A stretch of 64,000 bases of DNA, taken from CAIKZZ01 sp036742455 (GTDB lineage: Bacteria; Pseudomonadota; Gammaproteobacteria; Steroidobacterales; Steroidobacteraceae). Shown here one piece after another: positions 1 through 8,779 of this stretch. Position numbers and translations under genes: made by a program. The stretch spans positions 1 to 64,000 of the forward strand of contig DAINQU010000016.1 in NCBI GenBank assembly GCA_036742455.1. The letters run 5' to 3'. The notes beneath the pieces are model-generated. The model saw only the letters and a program-made list of their open reading frames with translations, had not been told where the DNA came from and did not search any database. Each line of letters starts with the position of its first letter. Within the stretch, counting starts at the first letter, position 1.

Positions 1-188
1 CGCCCTAGCCACCATCCTTCTCGACTCTCCGAACGCCGGCGTATTCGGTCCTCCCTCGACACTCCGGCGATGGGCGCAGGCCAGCGGCGCGTTACACTGT
101 CGCCCCAACGCTAGGGAGCGGATGAGCCTAGTCCGGCGCCGCGAATGTCGCCTACGCCACGCCTAATACCGACGAAAGGGATCTCGAC

Positions 189-1040
189 GTGTCCGATGTA
201 ACGATCTTGGCGCCCGTGCCCGATGCCGCCCCGACGGCAGATGTCTCTGTCATGCGTTGGGATGATGGGGTGGTGACGGCGGTACAAGATACGGTGGCCG
301 AGGAGTGGCCCATTGCGTTCCGCTACCAAGGGGTGCCACACGTGGTCATGTTGGCGACTCCTCGGGATCTAGAGGACCTTGCCGTTGGCTTCACACTGAC
401 GGAGGCGATCGTCGGCCACCCTTCTGAAATTCGGGAAGTGGTCGCGGCGCGAGTGGAGGATGCCCTGGAAGTGCGCCTTCAGATTGCTCCAGAGCGCTTC
501 TCCCGCCTCCTTGAGCGCCAGCGCAACCTTACCGGCCGAACGGGCTGTGGCATGTGCGGCGCGGAGACCGTTGATGACGCCATTCGCCCACCGCCGGCTG
601 TGGATTCGGCGCTGCGCCTGACGGCAACGGACGTACAGCAAGCGCTGGCCAGTCTCTCCGCCGGCCAACACTTGAATGCCCGCACGGGCAGCATTCACGC
701 GGCCGGATGGGCGATACCGGGACAGGGTGTGATCCTCGTTCGAGAAGACGTTGGCCGTCACAACGCGCTCGACAAATTGATCGGCGCATTAATCAGACGC
801 GGCGACGATCTCTCGATGGGATTTGTCGTGATGTCGAGCCGCGCCAGTTATGAACTGGTCCAAAAAGTCGCCACAGTCGGCATTACGGCGCTCGTCGCGG
901 TGTCGGCGCCAACCGGCTTTGCGATCCGATCCGCCGAGCGCTTTGGCGTCACGCTCGTTGGCTTTGCCCGACCGGGTCGTCATGTGGTGTACGCACATGC
1001 GGAGCGTTTCTCGGACCTTTGCTCGGAGGAGACGCCGTGA
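189..1040 (+). CDS. fdhD: Formate dehydrogenase accessory sulfurtransferase FdhD
   Basis: FdhD passes sulfur from the cysteine desulfurase IscS to the molybdenum (bis-MGD) cofactor of formate dehydrogenases in the cytoplasm. The 283-residue protein has the family's usual length. It carries the paired cysteines as CGMC at residues 120-123, the position of Cys121/Cys124 in E. coli FdhD, and the conserved REDVGRHNALDK stretch near residue 190. Translation starts at GTG 189, with a GAAAGGGA ribosome site at about 174-181. The next gene overlaps its stop codon. No formate dehydrogenase structural gene lies in this window, so its client enzyme must be encoded elsewhere. Confidence 0.95.
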   Translation: MSDVTILAPVPDAAPTADVSVMRWDDGVVTAVQDTVAEEWPIAFRYQGVPHVVMLATPRDLEDLAVGFTLTEAIVGHPSEIREVVAARVEDALEVRLQIAPERFSRLLERQRNLTGRTGCGMCGAETVDDAIRPPPAVDSALRLTATDVQQALASLSAGQHLNARTGSIHAAGWAIPGQGVILVREDVGRHNALDKLIGALIRRGDDLSMGFVVMSSRASYELVQKVATVGITALVAVSAPTGFAIRSAERFGVTLVGFARPGRHVVYAHAERFSDLCSEETP

Positions 1041-1435
1041 AAATCCGCATTCAGGGCGATTCCGTCCGTTGCCGACTCGGCCGGCGAGAATTAGCCGAAT
1101 TACTCTCGTCGGGCGAATTGCGCTCTCAAACCCGCTTTCCCGGCTCGGTCTTCGAAGTCCGATTGGGGTTACCGACGGGCGCGACACCGGACTTCGCGCA
1201 GTACGTCGCGGGGTCGATGGAAATCCAACTGTCGCCCGCTGCATTCCGTGCTTGGGCGGTCGCCGATGAAGAGTCGTATCCGTTCGAGGTGCCTCTCGAT
1301 CAAGGGCATCTTTCTGTTCTGATCGAAAAGGATTTTCCGTGCGATACGCGCACGGATTGCGCGCAAAGCACCGATCTCTTTACTGCCGAGACATTGCGTC
1401 TCGACGATGAGACTGACGGTGCGCTGACGAGGTAG
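1037..1435 (+). CDS. Small uncharacterised protein translationally coupled to fdhD (DUF7009-like)
   Basis: This 132-residue soluble protein starts at GTG 1037, inside the fdhD stop (GTGA overlap), with GGAGGA at 1025-1030 placed for that start. It begins MKIRIQGDSVRCRL and has a DFPC...DC cysteine pair in its C-terminal quarter. It resembles the short DUF7009-type proteins often found beside fdhD; that assignment is from memory of the family pattern and is tentative. The tight coupling suggests a role in molybdenum-cofactor or formate dehydrogenase maturation, which is inference only. A strong hairpin follows the stop. Confidence 0.75.
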   Translation: MKIRIQGDSVRCRLGRRELAELLSSGELRSQTRFPGSVFEVRLGLPTGATPDFAQYVAGSMEIQLSPAAFRAWAVADEESYPFEVPLDQGHLSVLIEKDFPCDTRTDCAQSTDLFTAETLRLDDETDGALTR

Positions 1436-1458
1436 CCGCGTTTGGGGCTACCTCGTCA
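1425..1458. terminator. Perfect 13-bp hairpin, bidirectional terminator candidate
   Basis: TGACGAGGTAGCC (1425-1437) pairs perfectly with GGCTACCTCGTCA (1446-1458) around an 8-nt loop. The stem spans the stop codon of the fdhD partner gene and lies 10 bp past the stop of the convergent desaturase. There is no strong T-run on either side, so termination strength is uncertain. Confidence 0.7.
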
Positions 1459-1468
1459 CGCAAGGCTC

Positions 1469-2569
1469 TTAGATATCCGCCGCGGCGCGCTTCGGGAAGC
1501 GCACCCAGACCTTGCGCTCAAAATCGAACAGCTTGCACTCGCGAACCGTGCGCCAATAGGTGCGCATCGACAGTTCGATTTCCGGAATTTCAGGCACAAG
1601 CTTTGCCAGCGCTGTCTGCGCCGCCTTCAAACGGTACAGCGGGATCTTCGCATCCAAATGATGCGCCGCATGTTCCATGATGTTGTGCAACAAGAAGTTC
1701 CACCACGGGCGAATTCGATACCGAACGGTGCCGTGCAGAATCCCCTGCTCTTTAAGCCACGAGGTCTTGTCCGCATACCAGACGAAATCCGGATGCGTGT
1801 GATGCAGGTACACGACAAAACCAACCGTCCAATTCCAAACGAGAAACGGAATCAAGAAACCGAGCACCAGTGACACGGCAACCGAGCCGTGCGAATAGAC
1901 CGCGAGCCCCGCGATCCACAACGCGGCGAACACGGTGACCAGCATCGAGTCCCAGAAAAACTCGGAACGCTCGCCTGGCGAGTTCTTGCCGCGCGGGAAA
2001 TACAGGCGGCGCCACCAAATCTCAAACAAATAGTACGGCAGAGGACCGGCAGCGCTGCGGTAGAGGCGCTCGAGCAGTTTGCGGCCCGACGACATCTTTT
2101 CCCATTCTTGCGGATCCTTAGGCTCCCACACGAAATCGCGACCCTTCAGGCTATTGAAACCGTGGTGAATCACGTTGTGACCGACTCGCCAGAGGCTGTA
2201 AGGCGTCATGGAGGGGAGAAAAGCGATACGTCCGAGCACCTTATTCAAGGTGTCATGGTCAGTCAGGCTGCCGTGACAGGCATCGTGGCCGATAATGAAC
2301 AGGCGGACGATGGCGAGCGTTGCGAGTACACAGCCCAAAATTTGCCACCCAAGCGATTGGCTCGCGACCAGCCATTCCGCGACGCCAAACAGCGCGATAT
2401 CGCTCACCAAGAGGGCGATCGCAATGGCGGTGGACCGCCGATAGTAGGCCGACAGCACTTCGCGCAGGCGGGGGATGCTGTAAGTCTTTGAAACGGATGC
2501 AGTTTCTACAACAATCTCTTCAGCAGCAGACATTTCGAGGGCATTCCTAGGCGATGCAAACCAAGGCAT
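1469..2569 (-). CDS. Membrane fatty acid desaturase (type 1, three histidine boxes)
   Basis: This 366-residue integral membrane protein belongs to the di-iron fatty acid desaturase family. The three iron-binding histidine boxes are present: HDACH at 95-99, HNVIHH at 131-136 and HAAHH at 300-304. Hydrophobic pairs lie at about 46-92 and 210-258. The family inserts double bonds into acyl chains of membrane lipids; the layout resembles omega-6/delta-12 type enzymes, but position specificity cannot be read from sequence. The start at 2569 (MPWFASP) is chosen because GGGAGG lies about 7 nt upstream. The open frame runs on to 3052, but that part is low-complexity Arg/Pro/Ala translation antisense to the neighbouring transferase gene and is not credible. 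Confidence 0.9.
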   Translation of the reverse strand: MPWFASPRNALEMSAAEEIVVETASVSKTYSIPRLREVLSAYYRRSTAIAIALLVSDIALFGVAEWLVASQSLGWQILGCVLATLAIVRLFIIGHDACHGSLTDHDTLNKVLGRIAFLPSMTPYSLWRVGHNVIHHGFNSLKGRDFVWEPKDPQEWEKMSSGRKLLERLYRSAAGPLPYYLFEIWWRRLYFPRGKNSPGERSEFFWDSMLVTVFAALWIAGLAVYSHGSVAVSLVLGFLIPFLVWNWTVGFVVYLHHTHPDFVWYADKTSWLKEQGILHGTVRYRIRPWWNFLLHNIMEHAAHHLDAKIPLYRLKAAQTALAKLVPEIPEIELSMRTYWRTVRECKLFDFERKVWVRFPKRAAADI

Positions 2570-2640
2570 TATGAACCCTCCCATGCCCGGGGGACAGTGC
2601 GCATGTTCGAATCGTATTTTCGCTAAAGGGGGAAGAGGCT

Positions 2641-3276
2641 TTGTACAGGTTGTATTACATGCCCGGTGCCGCCAGCTTCGTGGTGCACTGGATGTTGTTG
2701 GAGCTGGAGGTGCCCTTTGAGGCGGTGCGCCTCGACGGTGCCGCCGGCGAGCACAAACAGCCTGCCTACCTCGCCTTGAACCCGAATGGCATGGTGCCTC
2801 TGCTGCTGATCGACGGTCGGCCTGTCTATGAGGCTGCTGCGATTGCCTTGCTGTTGGCTGAGCGGCATCCGGAGAAGGGCTTTGCGCCCCCCGTCGGGGA
2901 TCCGCGGCGCGAACCTTACCTGCAATGGATGCTGCATCTGGCGAACACGCTACAGCCCGCCTTTCGACATTGGTTCTATCCGACCGAGCCGGCGGGCGAG
3001 GGCGTCGTTTCGGAGGTTCAAGCCACCGCGCGACAGACGTTGGAAAAGGCATTCCAACGTCTCGACGATCACCTGCGCGCGGCCGGTCCGTATATCTGCG
3101 GCGGCCTCGGCCCCACCGCGGTCGATTTCCACGCCGTCATGCTCGCTCGCTGGTCGCGGAATCTGCCGAAGAGTGCCCTGCAATGGCCAGCCATCGCGGC
3201 ATTGGTCAATCGAATGGTGGCACGACCGAGTTTTGCACGCTTGACCAACGCCGAGGACCTTTCTGGATGGCCGTAG
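2641..3276 (+). CDS. Glutathione S-transferase family protein
   Basis: This 211-residue protein has the two-domain GST layout. An N-terminal thioredoxin-like domain (about 1-78) contains the cis-proline glutathione motif NPNGMVPLLL and the following EAAAI; an all-helical C-terminal domain follows. The family conjugates or reduces substrates with glutathione in the cytoplasm; the substrate is unknown. It starts at TTG 2641, with a GGGGGAAG ribosome site just upstream. It is divergent from the desaturase, and its stop overlaps the start of the acetyltransferase gene by 10 bp, so the two are probably cotranscribed. Confidence 0.88.
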   Translation: MYRLYYMPGAASFVVHWMLLELEVPFEAVRLDGAAGEHKQPAYLALNPNGMVPLLLIDGRPVYEAAAIALLLAERHPEKGFAPPVGDPRREPYLQWMLHLANTLQPAFRHWFYPTEPAGEGVVSEVQATARQTLEKAFQRLDDHLRAAGPYICGGLGPTAVDFHAVMLARWSRNLPKSALQWPAIAALVNRMVARPSFARLTNAEDLSGWP

Positions 3277-3824
3277 TCGGGCCGCGTCTCGAGTCTGAAC
3301 GCCTGTTGCTGCGGCCACCGCTCGGTGAGGACTTTGACGACTGGGCCGCCATGGCAGCAGATCCGGTGACCATGGCCACGCTCGGCGGTGTGCAGCCGCG
3401 CGCGGTGGCATGGCGGGCATTCGTACAGATGGCCGGGTCGTGGTCGTTGTACGGCTTTGGCATGTTCTCGGTCATTGAACGGGCGACGGGCCGATGGATC
3501 GGCCGGGTTGGGCCCTGGCGTCCGGACGGATGGCCAGGAAACGAGATTGGCTGGGGGCTGCGGTCAAGCGCGCACGGCTACGGCTACGCCACCGAGGCGG
3601 CGGCGGTCGCCATCGATTGGGCGCTGGGGACGCTTCGTTGGGAACACTTTATCCACTGCATCGATCCTACCAATCATCGCTCTATCGCCGTGGCGACGCG
3701 GCTCGGGTCACGGCGCCTGCGAGAGGCCGATCTGCCGGCTCTGGCCTCACAGCGGGTGGATGTTTACGGTCAAACGGCCGGCGATTGGAGTCGGCATCGC
3801 ACTCAGTGTTTACGACCCAGATAG
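3267..3824 (+). CDS. GNAT family N-acetyltransferase (RimJ/RimL-like)
   Basis: This 185-residue protein has the GNAT fold of the RimJ/RimL subgroup. The ESERLLLRPP opening is typical, and the acetyl-CoA loop region reads GWGLRSSAHGYGYATEAA at about 92-109, followed by the NHRSIAVATRLG motif. Such proteins transfer acetyl groups from acetyl-CoA to amines, often protein N-termini or small amines; the substrate here is unknown. ATG 3267 overlaps the end of the glutathione transferase gene. Its 3' end runs 22 bp into the convergent aldehyde dehydrogenase gene. Confidence 0.85.
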   Translation: MAVVGPRLESERLLLRPPLGEDFDDWAAMAADPVTMATLGGVQPRAVAWRAFVQMAGSWSLYGFGMFSVIERATGRWIGRVGPWRPDGWPGNEIGWGLRSSAHGYGYATEAAAVAIDWALGTLRWEHFIHCIDPTNHRSIAVATRLGSRRLREADLPALASQRVDVYGQTAGDWSRHRTQCLRPR

Positions 3825-5230
3825 ATCCGGACCACGAGTTGTTGCACCCAGCGACCGTACGGCGGCCTAAAGAGACCGACGGGAAAACCGCGATGCCGTC
3901 GGAAAATCGCGCGCGCATGGGAGAGTTCCCGGAAGCCCTCTACGCCGTGATACGTGCCCATCCCGGATTGGCCGATCCCTCCAAACGGCAGGTCGTGATT
4001 GAAGACATGCCAGCCCCAATCGTTGATCGTGACGCCGCCGGAGTGCGTCCCATCCAGCACGCGCCGTAAAGAACGCGGATCGAAGCCGAAAGGATAGAGT
4101 GCCAGCGGTCGAGGATGGGCGTTGATGTAGGCCATCGCCCCCTCCAAATCCCGATAGCCGACGATAGGCAAGATCGGACCGAAGATTTCGTCGTGCAGAA
4201 GACGCATATCGGGGCGCACGTTCGTGACGATGGCCAGGGGCCGGCGTCGCCCAACTCCAGTACCCCCGATGTATCGCACGATCGCGCCTTTGGCGATCGC
4301 GTCGTCGATGAGCGCAGTCAGTCGATCGTTTTGCCGGTCATTGATGATGTGCGTGTAGTCGTCGGCGTTGGCCGCCGACGGGAGCAACCGTTCGGCGGCG
4401 AACGCGATGGCTTGCGCGAAGCGTTCGACGTCCGCTTCGGGCACCAGAGCGTAGTCGGGCGCGACGCAGATCTGCCCCGCGTTAAACAATTTGCCGTGCG
4501 CGATACAGCGTGCGGCCTCGCTCAGATCGGCTCCCGGAGCGACCAAGGCCGGCGATTTACCGCCCAATTCCAGCGTAACCGGCGTGAGGTGGGTGGCTGC
4601 GTTTCGCATCACATCCGGTGCGATGGCGGGTGCACCGGTGAAGATCAGATGATCAAAGGGCAGCCCCGTAAAGGCGCGGCCGATGTCCACACCGCCCGTG
4701 ATCACGGGCACCTCGCCGACACCCAACGCATCGTCCAACAGCTGTTGCAGCGCTCGATTGGTATGGGGCGCGTACTCAGAGCCTTTAATCATCGCTCGAT
4801 TGCCGGCCGCGATGGCCGCGATCAGCGGGCCGAGCGCGAGGTAGACTGGAAAATTCCAGGGCGCCACGATGCCCACAACGCCTTTGGGTTGGTACTCAAC
4901 CCAGGCCCGATTGGTGAGAAATAACAGCTCGGTTGGGCGCTTTCGCGGACGCATCCAAGACCGCACATGCCGGCGTGCATGCCGAGCGGCGAGCACCGGA
5001 CCGAGGACGTCCGATAGGAGCGATTCAAACCGCGCTCGCCCCCCGAAGTCGGCGTTCATGGCCTCGCAAAGGGAGTCCGCGTGCTTCTGCAGCGCCGTGA
5101 TGAGGGCGGACAGACGCGCTCTGCGCTGCCGTGCGGTGGGCAGTGGCACGGCCATGAACGCCGACCGCTGCCGCGCGAACAGCGCCACGAGGTCGGCGGG
5201 TGAGTCCTCGTCCGACGTCGTGGCGCTCAT
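3803..5230 (-). CDS. Aldehyde dehydrogenase, coniferyl aldehyde dehydrogenase type
   Basis: This 475-residue class-3-like ALDH oxidises aldehydes to acids with NAD(P)+. The catalytic residues are in place: Asn126 in PWNF, Glu221 in LELGGKSP and Cys255 in GQICVAPDY. The sequence is closest in pattern to coniferyl aldehyde dehydrogenases (CalB). The usual FTGS-x-x-x-G nucleotide-binding motif is altered to FTGAPAIAP at about 197-205. It lies 3 bp downstream of the amino acid permease gene on the same strand, so the pair is probably an operon. The permease context suggests that the aldehyde may derive from an imported amino compound, which is inference. The substrate remains open. Confidence 0.88.
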   Translation of the reverse strand: MSATTSDEDSPADLVALFARQRSAFMAVPLPTARQRRARLSALITALQKHADSLCEAMNADFGGRARFESLLSDVLGPVLAARHARRHVRSWMRPRKRPTELLFLTNRAWVEYQPKGVVGIVAPWNFPVYLALGPLIAAIAAGNRAMIKGSEYAPHTNRALQQLLDDALGVGEVPVITGGVDIGRAFTGLPFDHLIFTGAPAIAPDVMRNAATHLTPVTLELGGKSPALVAPGADLSEAARCIAHGKLFNAGQICVAPDYALVPEADVERFAQAIAFAAERLLPSAANADDYTHIINDRQNDRLTALIDDAIAKGAIVRYIGGTGVGRRRPLAIVTNVRPDMRLLHDEIFGPILPIVGYRDLEGAMAYINAHPRPLALYPFGFDPRSLRRVLDGTHSGGVTINDWGWHVFNHDLPFGGIGQSGMGTYHGVEGFRELSHARAIFRRHRGFPVGLFRPPYGRWVQQLVVRIYLGRKH

Positions 5231-5233
5231 GCG

Positions 5234-6640
5234 TTAGGCCTGCTTTGCCTTTCCGCGGCGGAGCACTGCATACATCACCAGCGCGACAGCGATCGATACC
5301 ATGCTCGCCCAGAATTCCGCCTGATGTTCGGGTGTTATCGCCATCGCCACCAGCACCGCGATCATGCCGGCAATCGCGACATAGCTGAGGATGGGGAACA
5401 ACCACATCGGCAAGGTGGGCGGCGGACCCCCGGCGGCTTCGCGGCGACGTCGGGTGATGATTTGCGAGACGGCTGTCGCAAGGTAAATCACAACGATCAC
5501 CGCACCCGACGCGTTGGTGAGAAAGGCATACACGTTCGGCAATTTCAGATTGGCAAGCACCCCGAGGAAGCCGGCTATGCTGGCCAACAGGACCGCACGT
5601 GCCGGAACCAAACTGGCATTCGTCTTGACGAGCGCCCGCGGCGCGTCGCCCTGCTCAGCGAGCACGAACAATACGCGCGAAGCGACATAGAACGCCGAGT
5701 TCAAGCAGGACAGCACGGCGGTCAGAATGATGCCCTTCATGATCAGGCCCGCGTAGGGGATGTGCAGCGTGTCCAGCGCGGCCGCGAACGGCGAAATCCC
5801 CGATTTCACCTCGGTCCACGGGAGTACGCTGCAAATGACGAAAATCGAGCCGACATAAAAAATCAGGATGCGGACGATGATGGTCGAGGTCATGCGCGCG
5901 ACCGCACGGGCCGGCTCGGCCGATTCGGCCGCCGCAATGGTCACGACTTCGGCGCCCATCATCGAGAAGATGACCGTGGTCACGGCCGCGAGAACGGCGA
6001 AGGCGCCCTTCGGCGCAAAGCCGCCATGGCTGTAGAGGTTTGCAAAGGTCATGCCTTGGTCGGAATGGAATCCGAGCGCGTGCGACAGGCCGAGCGTAAT
6101 GAATGAAATGATGGCCGCCACCTTGATCGAGGCAAACCAGAACTCAAATTCTCCGTAGGCGCGGGCTGACATCAGATTGACGGCCGTCATCAAGGCCATC
6201 AAACCCAAGCCAATGACCAGTTGGGGGCTGAAGCCATGCTCCACCATCCAAACCGGCATCGGTAGGAATTCCTGCAGAATATTCGCGCCAGCAATGGCCT
6301 CAACCGGGATCACGACGACCCAGAAATACCAATATAACCAGCCGACGGAAAACCCGGCCCAGTTACCGAGACCCGCACGCGAGAATTCGGTGAACGAACG
6401 CACATGCGGCATATCAACGGCCATTTCTCCGAGCATCCGCATGATCAGCAGCACCAACAAACCGGTCAGTGCGTACGAGATCAGAATCGCGGGGCCCGCC
6501 GCGGAGATCGCGACGCTACTGCCGACAAACAGTCCGGCGCCGATGATCCCGCCGATGGTGATCATTGAGACGTGACGCGGCTTTAGCGATTTGCTCAGGC
6601 CGCTCGGCGAATTGGACTCGTTAGTAACGGGATGGGTCAT
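5234..6640 (-). CDS. APC family amino acid permease, GABA permease (GabP)-like
   Basis: This 468-residue inner-membrane transporter has about twelve hydrophobic segments. The N-terminal signature SMITIGGIIGAGLFVGSS fits the amino acid permease family and closely resembles GabP/AnsP-type proton symporters. GabP imports 4-aminobutyrate; substrate assignment here rests on overall similarity and on the nearby puuD/puuA genes, whose pathway produces GABA. It lies immediately upstream of, and 3 bp from, an aldehyde dehydrogenase gene on the same strand. The divergent dehydratase gene starts 123 bp away, so the shared region 6641-6763 must hold both promoters. Confidence 0.88.
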   Translation of the reverse strand: MTHPVTNESNSPSGLSKSLKPRHVSMITIGGIIGAGLFVGSSVAISAAGPAILISYALTGLLVLLIMRMLGEMAVDMPHVRSFTEFSRAGLGNWAGFSVGWLYWYFWVVVIPVEAIAGANILQEFLPMPVWMVEHGFSPQLVIGLGLMALMTAVNLMSARAYGEFEFWFASIKVAAIISFITLGLSHALGFHSDQGMTFANLYSHGGFAPKGAFAVLAAVTTVIFSMMGAEVVTIAAAESAEPARAVARMTSTIIVRILIFYVGSIFVICSVLPWTEVKSGISPFAAALDTLHIPYAGLIMKGIILTAVLSCLNSAFYVASRVLFVLAEQGDAPRALVKTNASLVPARAVLLASIAGFLGVLANLKLPNVYAFLTNASGAVIVVIYLATAVSQIITRRRREAAGGPPPTLPMWLFPILSYVAIAGMIAVLVAMAITPEHQAEFWASMVSIAVALVMYAVLRRGKAKQA

Positions 6641-6763
6641 GGTACTCGTGCTCCACGCGCGTCAGGGCGCGTCCCGCAGGGTACACAATGCTGCGCCAGT
6701 CTGGCAGTCGGATCTAGAATCGGGGGGGTGCGGGGCAGGGTGCCTCGCGGGAGACCGTTCACC

Positions 6764-7705
6764 GTGGTGTTACCGATAGACCCGTGCTTTGAGGACATCG
6801 TAGCGGCCGCCGGCCGTATCGCCCCGTATATACGCCGCACGCCGGTCTTGGTGGGTGATGGTGACTGGTCGGGGATCCACTTCAAGTGCGAAAACCTTCA
6901 GGCTATCGGGGCATTCAAGGCGCGGGGCGCCTGTAATGCGGTCTTTTCGTTACCGGAGCGCGTGGCGGCGCGCGGCGTCGTGACCCACTCGTCCGGGAAC
7001 CACGCCGCTGCGTTGGCGCGGGCCGCTCGGCTGCGCGGAGTACCGGCGTACATCGTCATGCCGCGTGGCGCGCCGGCCATTAAGCGGGCTGCGGTCGAAT
7101 ACTGGGGTGGCACTGTTACGGAGTGCGAGCCGACGCTAGCCGCCCGCGAGGCGATAGCGGCGGCGCTCTGCGAACGGACCGGTGGCGTTCTTGTGCATCC
7201 CTATGACGATCCCGACGTGATCGCAGGCCAGGGAACGGCCTTGCTGGAACTGACGGAGGAGATCGCCGAGCCGGAGATCGTGCTCGTACCGGTGGGGGGT
7301 GGCGGGCTTCTGGCGGGAACGGCGCTCACCGCACGGGCGCGGTGGCCAGGGGCGCGGGTCATTGGTGTCGAGCCGATCGGTGCCGATGATGCGGCACGGT
7401 CGTGGTCCTCCGGGGTGCTGCAACCGCAATTAGCGCCGGCGACGATGGCCGATGGACTGCGCGGCGCGTTGTCGGAGCGAACGCTGCGGTTGGCCCGTGC
7501 ACAGGTCGATGACATCGTGACCGTCAGTGAAGACGCGATTGCGACAGCGATGCGTCAGGTGTTTGAGCGGTTGAAATTGGTGGTGGAGCCGTCCGCCGCT
7601 GTGCCGATGGCCGCGCTACTCGAAGGGCGCGTGACAGGCGCTCGGGCCGCCATGATCCTCAGCGGCGGCAACGTCGATCTCAATCAGTTGCCATGGGTTA
7701 AGTAG
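6764..7705 (+). CDS. PLP-dependent serine/threonine dehydratase-like protein (fold type II)
   Basis: This 313-residue enzyme belongs to the tryptophan-synthase-beta fold group that includes threonine dehydratase, serine dehydratase and serine racemase. The PLP lysine is Lys52 in GAFKARGA, SSGNHAAA follows, and the phosphate-binding loop is VPVGGGGLLAG. There is no C-terminal ACT regulatory domain, so it is a catabolic-type or racemase-type enzyme rather than biosynthetic IlvA. The start is GTG 6764, with GGGAGA at about 6749-6754; GTG 6767 is equally possible. Dehydratase and racemase activity cannot be separated from the sequence. Confidence 0.85.
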   Translation: MVLPIDPCFEDIVAAAGRIAPYIRRTPVLVGDGDWSGIHFKCENLQAIGAFKARGACNAVFSLPERVAARGVVTHSSGNHAAALARAARLRGVPAYIVMPRGAPAIKRAAVEYWGGTVTECEPTLAAREAIAAALCERTGGVLVHPYDDPDVIAGQGTALLELTEEIAEPEIVLVPVGGGGLLAGTALTARARWPGARVIGVEPIGADDAARSWSSGVLQPQLAPATMADGLRGALSERTLRLARAQVDDIVTVSEDAIATAMRQVFERLKLVVEPSAAVPMAALLEGRVTGARAAMILSGGNVDLNQLPWVK

Positions 7706-7792
7706 AGGCCGTAATGCCACTGCGGTAAGCGCGGAAGCCATAAAGAGGCCTCCGGCGTACCCTCTGAGGGCGAACCATCGGAGGGTAGTGCT

Positions 7793-8770
7793 ATGAGCAA
7801 CGGTCCTGACCATATTTTAGTGGCGCTGGCTGATCCGACGGCACGGCCGGGGCCATTGTTGGCGCGGGCCGGTGAAATTGCCGCGCGGTCCGGCGCTCGC
7901 GTCACACTGTTTCACAGCCTCTACAGTCCGCTGTTGGGCGCCGAGCAGTATGTCAGCCAGACGGAACTGGAGAGCACGATCGCGTCGCTCGTTGAGTCCC
8001 ACAAAGCCGAGTTGGAGGCGTTGGCCGCACCGCTGCGGGGCAACGGCATTGACGTGAACGTGCGCGTGCGATGGGACTACCCCCCACACGAGAGCATCAT
8101 TCGCGAAGTGTTACGCGAAAAGATCGGACTGTTGCTCGTCGGAACGCATCGACACAGCCGCGTGGCTCGCCTGGTATTGACCAACACCGATTGGCAGTTG
8201 ATCCGCGCGTGCCCGTGCCCCGTGCTCCTCGTGAAGGGGGCGCAGCCTTACGACGATGCGCCGGTGCTCGTCTCGGTTGATCCGATGCACGCCCATGCCA
8301 AACCCGAGGCCTTGGACCAGCGACTCTTGGAGGCCGGTCGGGATTTCGCGAAACTGTTTGGGTCGCCCGTACACGTCGCGCATTTTCACGCGACGGGCGT
8401 TGCCCTGACGGCCGGGTTCATGGTGGAGCCTGTACCGGTACCGCCTGAGGTGACGGCGCAATACCTCGCGGATGTGACGGCGGCCTTCGATGCCTTGGTT
8501 CAACCGCTCGATATACCCAAAGCGAGGCAGCATCTGCGTCCGGGTATCCCGATCGACGACCTGCCACAGGTGGCCGAGGATATTGGCGCGGGCGTGGTCG
8601 TGATGGGTGCCGTCTCGCGCAGTGCCATCAAGCGGATCTTTTTGGGGAATACCGCCGAAAGCGTCATCGATCGTTTGCCCTGCGACGTTTTGGTCGTGAA
8701 ACCCTCCGGTTTCCGAACGGATGTGAGTGCGCGCGCGACTGCCAAGCCGCCGATCGTCCCGGCCTTCTGA
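7793..8770 (+). CDS. Tandem universal stress protein (two UspA domains)
   Basis: This 325-residue cytoplasmic protein has two UspA domains, at about 1-145 and 155-310. Each ends in a nucleotide-binding glycine loop, GTHRHSRVARLVLTNT in the first and GAVSRSAIKRIFLGNTAE in the second. This is the arrangement of UspE-type tandem proteins. Such proteins accumulate under starvation or stress and may bind ATP. The start ATG 7793 has GGAGGG just upstream. It stands alone between the dehydratase gene and a convergent small gene whose stop lies 10 bp beyond its own. Confidence 0.92.
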   Translation: MSNGPDHILVALADPTARPGPLLARAGEIAARSGARVTLFHSLYSPLLGAEQYVSQTELESTIASLVESHKAELEALAAPLRGNGIDVNVRVRWDYPPHESIIREVLREKIGLLLVGTHRHSRVARLVLTNTDWQLIRACPCPVLLVKGAQPYDDAPVLVSVDPMHAHAKPEALDQRLLEAGRDFAKLFGSPVHVAHFHATGVALTAGFMVEPVPVPPEVTAQYLADVTAAFDALVQPLDIPKARQHLRPGIPIDDLPQVAEDIGAGVVVMGAVSRSAIKRIFLGNTAESVIDRLPCDVLVVKPSGFRTDVSARATAKPPIVPAF

Positions 8771-8779
8771 CTCACCGGG

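Noticed and set aside
1..188. Possible divergent gene start at the left edge (ATG on the minus strand at 15)
   Set aside because: Only five codons are visible; no support can be given.
2570..3052. N-terminal extension of the desaturase reading frame
   Set aside because: It is antisense to the glutathione transferase gene and reads as Arg/Pro/Ala low complexity; a good ribosome site supports the start at 2569.
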